A program made the translations under genes and the position numbers. Below the pieces are notes generated by a model. That model saw nothing but the letters and a program-made list of their open reading frames with translations. It was not told where the DNA came from and did no database searches. Below are positions 59,780-64,000 of a DNA stretch of 64,000 nt, one piece after another (the stretch's first letter is position 1; every line of letters starts with the position of its first letter). The stretch is from NCBI RefSeq assembly GCF_900625105.1, contig NZ_UYYD01000012.1, positions 1 to 64,000 of the forward strand. Direction: 5' to 3'. The DNA comes from Agathobaculum sp. Marseille-P7918. Its GTDB lineage: Bacteria; Bacillota; Clostridia; Oscillospirales; Butyricicoccaceae.

Positions 59780-60052
59780 ATGGCACTTTCTAATCTGTCC
59801 GGATGGAGCAAAAAGGCTGAAGCGGCTCCTGCCTCTGCCTGTGGCTCTGCTTGCGGTGCAGCCGATAAGCCGGAAGAAAAGCCCGCTGCCTGCGGTGCGG
59901 CTGATAAGCCGGACGAGAAGCCCAGCGCCTGTGGTTCTGCTTGCGGTGCAGCCGATAAGCCGGAAGAAAAGCCCGCTGCCTGCGGTGCGGCTGATAAGCC
60001 GGACGAGAAGCCCAGCGCCTGTGGTTCTGCTTGCGGTGCTGGCGACAAGTAA
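59780..60052 (+). CDS. Cysteine-repeat peptide (ACGX type), likely RiPP precursor
   Basis: A 90-residue peptide. The first 20 residues (MALSNLSGWSKKAEAAPASA) act as a leader. The rest is two copies of a 30-residue unit (SACGSACGAADKPEEKP, then AACGAADKPDEKP) and a final partial unit, giving eight cysteines at 21, 25, 38, 51, 55, 68, 81 and 85. ATGGAGGT precedes the ATG at 59780. A radical SAM/SPASM maturase follows after a hairpin. Peptides with ACG repeats next to such enzymes are ribosomally made and modified, probably at Cys or neighbouring residues. The product is unknown. Confidence 0.85.
   Translation: MALSNLSGWSKKAEAAPASACGSACGAADKPEEKPAACGAADKPDEKPSACGSACGAADKPEEKPAACGAADKPDEKPSACGSACGAGDK
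59840..60049 (+). repeat. 90-bp tandem repeat inside the peptide gene
   Basis: Bases 59840-59929 and 59930-60019 are identical except for one silent change (GGC/GGT), and a third copy is cut off at 60049. Near identity shows recent duplication and suggests that copy number varies between strains. Confidence 0.9.
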
Positions 60053-60073
60053 TCTTTTCCATCCCCCAAAACC

Positions 60074-60103
60074 ATTCCCGGCGGACGTGTTCCCGCCGGG
60101 AAT
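60074..60103 (+). terminator. Attenuator between peptide and maturase
   Basis: ATTCCCGGCGG at 60074-60084 pairs perfectly with CCGCCGGGAAT at 60093-60103 around ACGTGTTC. The T tract is poor (TCTTG), so partial readthrough is expected: much precursor, little enzyme, as is usual for RiPP operons. Confidence 0.7.
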
Positions 60104-60156
60104 TCTTGAATACTTTCTCGGTAAATCCGATTTGATATAAAGTGAGGTTATCACAG

Positions 60157-61188
60157 ATGAAACAGTATTTTTCTTTTCAGTGGCACATTACAGATGAATG
60201 TGACCAGCGTTGCAAGCACTGCTACATTTTTTCCGAAGACACCTGTAAACATCTGGACTCCATGACATGGGAGCAGATGCGGGACACTTTCTATAACTGC
60301 CTGGATTTCTGCCAGGTGTATGATCGGCTGCCCTACTTCTACATCACCGGCGGCGATCCCATCCTGCATCCCGATTTTTGGAAGCTGCTGGCTCTCATGA
60401 AAGAGCATGACATTCCCTTCACCATCCTGGGCAACCCCTTCCACCTGAACGATGAGGTCTGCCGCAGGCTGAAAGAATACGGCTGTGAGAAATATCAGCT
60501 GTCCCTGGACGGTATGCGGGAAACTCATGACTGGTTCCGCAAGCCGGGCAGCTTTGACATCACGCTGGAGAAGGTCGGCTGCATCAACCGGGCGGGCATC
60601 CGTAGTGTAATTATGACCACCGTCTCCGGCACCAACATCGACCAGGTACCCGACATCATTGATGCGGCGGTCGAGGCCGGAGCCAATGTCTTTGCCTTTG
60701 CCCGCTATTGCCCCACCAGCGAGGAAAAGGACGTGGGGATCACGCCCCAGCGTTACCGCCAACTGCTAGCGGACTGCGACAAAAAGTTCAAGGCGTATGA
60801 GGCGGCGGGCTGCCAGACTTACTTTAACAAGAAGGATCATCTCTGGACGCTGTACGAATACGAAACCGGTGCGTTCAAAATCCCGGAAGCGGTGGGAAAA
60901 GGGATGATTTACGGTGGCTGCAACTGTGGCAACTGCCATCTGACCATTCTGCCCACCGGTGATATTTACGCCTGCCGCCGGGTTCAGAACAGCAAGGTGG
61001 GCAACGTATTTGAAGATCGTCTGGCTGATGTCTGGATCTGTCAGATGGAGGCATACCGGGATTACTCGAAATTTGAAAAATGCTCCAAATGCGAACTGCT
61101 GGCCTTCTGCCGGGGTTGTCCTGCGGTTGCCAGCGGCAAGGACGGCAATTTCTATGCGGCTGATCCGCAGTGCTGGAAGGAGGTCTAA
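60157..61188 (+). CDS. Radical SAM/SPASM peptide maturase
   Basis: A 343-residue enzyme. The radical SAM cluster motif is C15-X3-C19-X2-C22 (DECDQRCKHCYIF), followed by FYITGGDPILHPDF and QLSLDGMRETHDWFR. The C-terminal SPASM part carries the auxiliary cluster cysteines GGCNCGNCHLTILPTGDIYACRR and CSKCELLAFCRGCP. Such enzymes make thioether or other cross-links in peptides. It follows the cysteine-repeat peptide, the presumed substrate. GTGAGGT precedes the ATG at 60157. Three nitroreductase-type genes follow closely. Confidence 0.88.
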   Translation: MKQYFSFQWHITDECDQRCKHCYIFSEDTCKHLDSMTWEQMRDTFYNCLDFCQVYDRLPYFYITGGDPILHPDFWKLLALMKEHDIPFTILGNPFHLNDEVCRRLKEYGCEKYQLSLDGMRETHDWFRKPGSFDITLEKVGCINRAGIRSVIMTTVSGTNIDQVPDIIDAAVEAGANVFAFARYCPTSEEKDVGITPQRYRQLLADCDKKFKAYEAAGCQTYFNKKDHLWTLYEYETGAFKIPEAVGKGMIYGGCNCGNCHLTILPTGDIYACRRVQNSKVGNVFEDRLADVWICQMEAYRDYSKFEKCSKCELLAFCRGCPAVASGKDGNFYAADPQCWKEV

Positions 61189-61190
61189 TG

Positions 61191-61769
61191 ATGGAGTTAT
61201 TTGAACTCATGAAATACCGTCGATCAATCCGCAAGTATCAGAACAGACAGATTGACCGGGAGAGCTTACAAAAAATCATTGAAGCAGGGCTATATGCTCC
61301 GAACGCTGGAGGTGGACAGAGAACATTCATCTGTGCCATTCACGATAAAGACCTGTGTGAAAAAATCGGAAAACTCAATATCATCCGGTTTGATAGATCA
61401 AAGCTGGCAGGTTCCTATGTCTCAGAGGATCAGCCCAGCATTATTGATAACCCTGCTATTAAGAGCGGTTTTTACGGTGCCCCTACGGTTTGCGCAATTT
61501 TTGCTCCGAAGAATTTTTTATATAGTATTCCCGACGCTTTTTGCTGTGCTGAAAATATGGTGCTGGAAGCAACTGCACTTGGTATTTCTTCTTGTATTAT
61601 TGCAAGGGGTGAGGAAACCTTTGATAACGAAATCGGCAGCCAACTTTTAGAAAGATGGGAAATTCCAAAAAACTATATTGCCAGATGTTTTGTGCTGCTT
61701 GGTTACTGTAATGGTGAATATCCTCAAGTGAAAGCCAGAAAAAAAGGACGATATAAAATTATTGGCTAA
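61191..61769 (+). CDS. Nitroreductase-family FMN protein 1
   Basis: A 192-residue flavoprotein. KYRRSIRKYQNRQI, the EAGLYAPNAGGGQRTFI FMN loop, and the GAPTVCAIFAPK and ENMVLEATALGISSCII segments are typical of the nitroreductase fold. The ATG at 61191, 8 nt after AAGGAGG, is used; an ATG at 61188 overlaps the maturase stop. In RiPP clusters, such enzymes oxidise azolines or form dehydro residues, but that role is inferred here. Confidence 0.85.
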   Translation: MELFELMKYRRSIRKYQNRQIDRESLQKIIEAGLYAPNAGGGQRTFICAIHDKDLCEKIGKLNIIRFDRSKLAGSYVSEDQPSIIDNPAIKSGFYGAPTVCAIFAPKNFLYSIPDAFCCAENMVLEATALGISSCIIARGEETFDNEIGSQLLERWEIPKNYIARCFVLLGYCNGEYPQVKARKKGRYKIIG

Positions 61770-61783
61770 GGGAGAAATGTACG

Positions 61784-62662
61784 ATGGGAGCAGAACAAAA
61801 AGCTCATTTTAAGGTTGATAAATCAAAATGTATTCAGTGCGGAAAATGTATTAACACTTGTACTGGCATGGTGCTTGCCTTTGGCAAAGATGGACACCCG
61901 GAAATGAAAGAATTTGAACGCTTCGGATGGCGTGGCTGCTGGAAATGTCAGCACTGTCTTGCGGTATGTCCCCAGGGGGCAATCTCCATTTTTGATAAAA
62001 GAGCGGAAGATTCTCTGCTTCCCCCTCCGTCCGAAATGGGAAACTATATGGAGCGCCTCATTGTAAACCGCCGTTCCTGCCGCCGGTATCTGGACAAAAA
62101 TGTAGACCCGCAGGTTATCAGTAGAGTTTTAGAGGCAATGTCGGCTGCCCCGACCGGGGGGAATTCCTGCAATGTGGAATACACGGTCATTGACGATAAG
62201 GAGCGTGTCAAGGAAATCTGGCGGCTTGCTTACTCCAAAATGGAATCGGATGCAAAGCAGCATATTTACACCCGTAGCTTCAGTGATTTTTATTATGGGA
62301 AGATGAAGCAGTCAGAAAGAACCGTGAGGAAAAACGATCTGCTGTTCTGCGGCGCACCGCATCTGTTCATCGCTCATGAAAAGTGTGCGGGAAAATGGGC
62401 CGAGGATTCTAAGGTGAACTGCAACATTGCAACGGCATATTTTGAACTTCTTGCAAATGCGTTTGGCCTGGGAACTGTGATTATGAGTTATCCGGCGGAG
62501 GTGTTGGAGGAACTCGCTCCAAAGGCCAGAGAGCTGCTGAATATCCCCCAAAACCACTATATGAAACTGATGGTTGGATTTGGTTATCCGGAGATTCCTT
62601 ATGCAAGAGGTGTCCAAAAGGATCGGGGACGTAAAATCCACCGGTATACAGAGAGCAGATAG
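61784..62662 (+). CDS. Ferredoxin-nitroreductase fusion
   Basis: A 292-residue protein. Residues 10-80 form a two-cluster ferredoxin domain: C16-X2-C19-X2-C22-X3-C26 (CIQCGKCINTC) and CWKCQHCLAVCPQ. The nitroreductase domain follows, with NRRSCRRYLDKNV, SAAPTGGNSCNVEYTV and FELLANAFGLGTVIMSYP. The clusters can pass electrons to or from FMN. GGGAGAAATG precedes the ATG at 61784, 14 bp after the previous gene. Confidence 0.88.
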   Translation: MGAEQKAHFKVDKSKCIQCGKCINTCTGMVLAFGKDGHPEMKEFERFGWRGCWKCQHCLAVCPQGAISIFDKRAEDSLLPPPSEMGNYMERLIVNRRSCRRYLDKNVDPQVISRVLEAMSAAPTGGNSCNVEYTVIDDKERVKEIWRLAYSKMESDAKQHIYTRSFSDFYYGKMKQSERTVRKNDLLFCGAPHLFIAHEKCAGKWAEDSKVNCNIATAYFELLANAFGLGTVIMSYPAEVLEELAPKARELLNIPQNHYMKLMVGFGYPEIPYARGVQKDRGRKIHRYTESR

Positions 62663-62675
62663 GAGGGGATACTCT

Positions 62676-63275
62676 ATGGACTTTATGGAAATATCCAAAA
62701 AGCGGGTCACCGTGCGTAAATTCGCACAAACGCCTGTGGAAAAAGAAAAGATACAGAAGATACTGGAGGCAGGACGCTGGTCTCCCACAGCGGTCAATGG
62801 CCAGCCCCAGCGAATCCTTGTGCTGAATACCCCGGAGAGTTTGGAAAAGGTTCGGGAATTTTGTTCCTTTGGTTACGATCAGAAATATGTGGATTTGGCA
62901 GAGGAATGTAACGATAAATCCCAGGGCAAACTTAACTTCTACTACGGCGCACCGCTGGTTCTGTTTGTGACCTATGACAAAACGGCCTGCTGGACAAACC
63001 CGCACAGCGGAGAAAGTAGCGGCCAGACGGATGCCACGATTGTGGCCACCCATATGATGCTGGAAGCGGCCAGTCTGGATCTGGGGACCGTTTGGATCAG
63101 CTACTTCGACAAGGACAAGGCCAGAGAATTGCTCTGTCTGCCGGAAAATTGGCAGCCGGTCTGTATGCTCTACATCGGTTATCCGGCAGTGGATTTTGTC
63201 CCCAACACCAAACTGGGATGCCAAAGGAAGCCGTTAGAAGAAACCTGCTTTTTTCATGAGGTTCCTGTGCAGTAA
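62676..63275 (+). CDS. Nitroreductase-family FMN protein 2
   Basis: A 199-residue flavoprotein with ISKKRVTVRKFAQTPVEKE, EAGRWSPTAVNGQPQRIL, YYGAPLVLFVTYDKTACW and MMLEAASLDLGTVWISYFD, the standard nitroreductase pattern. AGGAGGGG precedes the ATG at 62676, 13 bp after the fusion gene. It is the third flavoenzyme gene of the cluster in a row, all three probably expressed with the maturase. Confidence 0.87.
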   Translation: MDFMEISKKRVTVRKFAQTPVEKEKIQKILEAGRWSPTAVNGQPQRILVLNTPESLEKVREFCSFGYDQKYVDLAEECNDKSQGKLNFYYGAPLVLFVTYDKTACWTNPHSGESSGQTDATIVATHMMLEAASLDLGTVWISYFDKDKARELLCLPENWQPVCMLYIGYPAVDFVPNTKLGCQRKPLEETCFFHEVPVQ

Positions 63276-63287
63276 GGAGGCAGCCGC

Positions 63288-64000
63288 ATGAATCAGACAG
63301 AACGAAGATTATTTTTAATCAAAAAGCTGCTCTCAGAGCAGTCGAGGTATCACGACATGGGAATACCAGAAGAGGAACCGGAACAAAAGAGACTGCTGCG
63401 TTCTCTCCTGAATATTCGTATGCCAGAGCCGGTCAGTGATGAATTTTTAGCGGTACAGGATGCCTATTTGCAGGAAGAACTCCGGTGCAAAAAAATTACG
63501 GAGCTTTCCAACCTATCTCCTGTGCAGGAAGGTATTTATCTCTGGCAAGGGGATATTACCACACTTGCCTGTGATGCGATTGTCAATGCGGCGAACAGCC
63601 AGATGCTGGGCTGCTTCTGCCCTTGTCACGGTTGCATCGACAATGCGATCCACACCTATGCAGGCGTTCAGCTTCGCCTCGCCTGCGCCGAACTGATGGA
63701 ACAGCAAGGCCACGAAGAAGAGACCGGCAAAGCAAAAATTACACCGGCCTTTAACCTGCCCTGCCGCTATGTTCTGCATACGGTTGGGCCTATTGTTCAG
63801 GGAGGGCTTACAAAGAAAGACAAAGAACTTCTTGCGTCCTGCTACCGTTCCTGTTTGGCATTGGCGGAGAAAAATAATCTGAGAAATATTGCGTTTTGCT
63901 GCATCTCGACCGGGGAATTTCATTTTCCGAATGATAAAGCAGCGGAGATTGCCGTTCAGACCGTAAAGGAATACCGGCAGGAAACGCATACCAATATGGA
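63288..64000 (+). CDS. Zinc-type macrodomain (protein-ADP-ribose hydrolase-like), partial
   Basis: The frame is open to the window end after 237 codons. A helical N-terminal part (about 1-75) precedes a macrodomain: GDITTLACDAIVNAANSQML, then the cysteine/histidine segment GCFCPCHGCIDNAIH that binds zinc in the Zn-macro class, and VLHTVGPIV and ISTGEFHFPNDKAAEIAV. Such enzymes remove ADP-ribose from proteins and often pair with a SirTM-type ADP-ribosyltransferase and a lipoylated carrier. GTAAGGAGG precedes the ATG at 63288. The gene continues beyond 64000. Confidence 0.85.
   Translation, partial: MNQTERRLFLIKKLLSEQSRYHDMGIPEEEPEQKRLLRSLLNIRMPEPVSDEFLAVQDAYLQEELRCKKITELSNLSPVQEGIYLWQGDITTLACDAIVNAANSQMLGCFCPCHGCIDNAIHTYAGVQLRLACAELMEQQGHEEETGKAKITPAFNLPCRYVLHTVGPIVQGGLTKKDKELLASCYRSCLALAEKNNLRNIAFCCISTGEFHFPNDKAAEIAVQTVKEYRQETHTNM

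Noticed and set aside
59840-60049. CRISPR-like array
   Set aside because: The repeats are coding, 90 bp long and directly joined without spacers; they belong to the cysteine-repeat peptide.

Overview
The window looks like the genome of a gut Clostridia bacterium, probably Oscillospiraceae-like. Ribosome binding sites are strong AGGAGG types, several starts are TTG or GTG, and the mobile genes are of the kinds carried by Firmicutes conjugative and mobilisable elements. Most of the window is mobile DNA; one block of about 11 kb reads as ordinary chromosome. All functional calls come from reading sequence and motifs by eye, with no database search.

Region 1, 1 to about 22,100, is the right part of an integrated mobilisable or conjugative element. 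It opens with a MOBP-like relaxase and ends with a sigma-like regulator, a small excisionase-type protein and two tandem tyrosine integrases. Between them lies a string of envelope-stress modules: a BlaI/M56-peptidase pair, an ECF sigma/anti-sigma/ABC transporter operon, a BceAB-like transporter with its two-component system, and a second two-component system with a lipoprotein. Each module ends in a copy of the same intergenic repeat of about 155 bp, which contains a hairpin terminator. The island appears to have been built by joining modules.

Region 2, about 22,180 to 33,530, is chromosome-like. It holds a flavodoxin-fold oxidoreductase with a divergent HxlR regulator, then a nitrogen or pyrimidine scavenging locus: an M20 carbamoylase, a PucR regulator, a 28-codon upstream ORF, a dihydropyrimidinase/hydantoinase, a NitT/TauT-type ABC importer with an NMT1-like binding lipoprotein, and a small unknown protein. 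The block stops at a 3' half of tRNA-Arg(CCU) followed by the tRNA's own terminator, which marks an integration site.

Region 3, 33,580 to about 42,400, has two related element ends, each with a small excisionase-like DNA-binding protein. Around them are a 1,474-residue surface protein with SLH and DUF11-type repeats, a DUF4143 ATPase, and an AT-rich P-loop ATPase of unknown role.

Region 4, 42,400 to 55,860, is nested mobile DNA. An IS110-family transposase with an in-frame amber codon lies next to a Tn1549-like conjugation module (RepA-like protein, PcfB, VirD4/TraG). The VirD4 gene breaks off where a second element begins. That element carries TnpV, a MobV relaxase, a CHC2 primase, a VapE-type ATPase and a large serine recombinase.

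Region 5, 55,860 to 64,000, is cargo with two radical SAM systems. The first is a flavin reductase-like protein, a MarR regulator and two paired radical SAM proteins, flanked by direct repeats of the recombinase's 3' end. The second is a cysteine-repeat peptide of 90 residues with eight Cys, followed by a radical SAM/SPASM maturase, three nitroreductase-family flavoenzymes and a zinc-type macrodomain protein that runs off the window. These two are the best candidates for an undescribed system.
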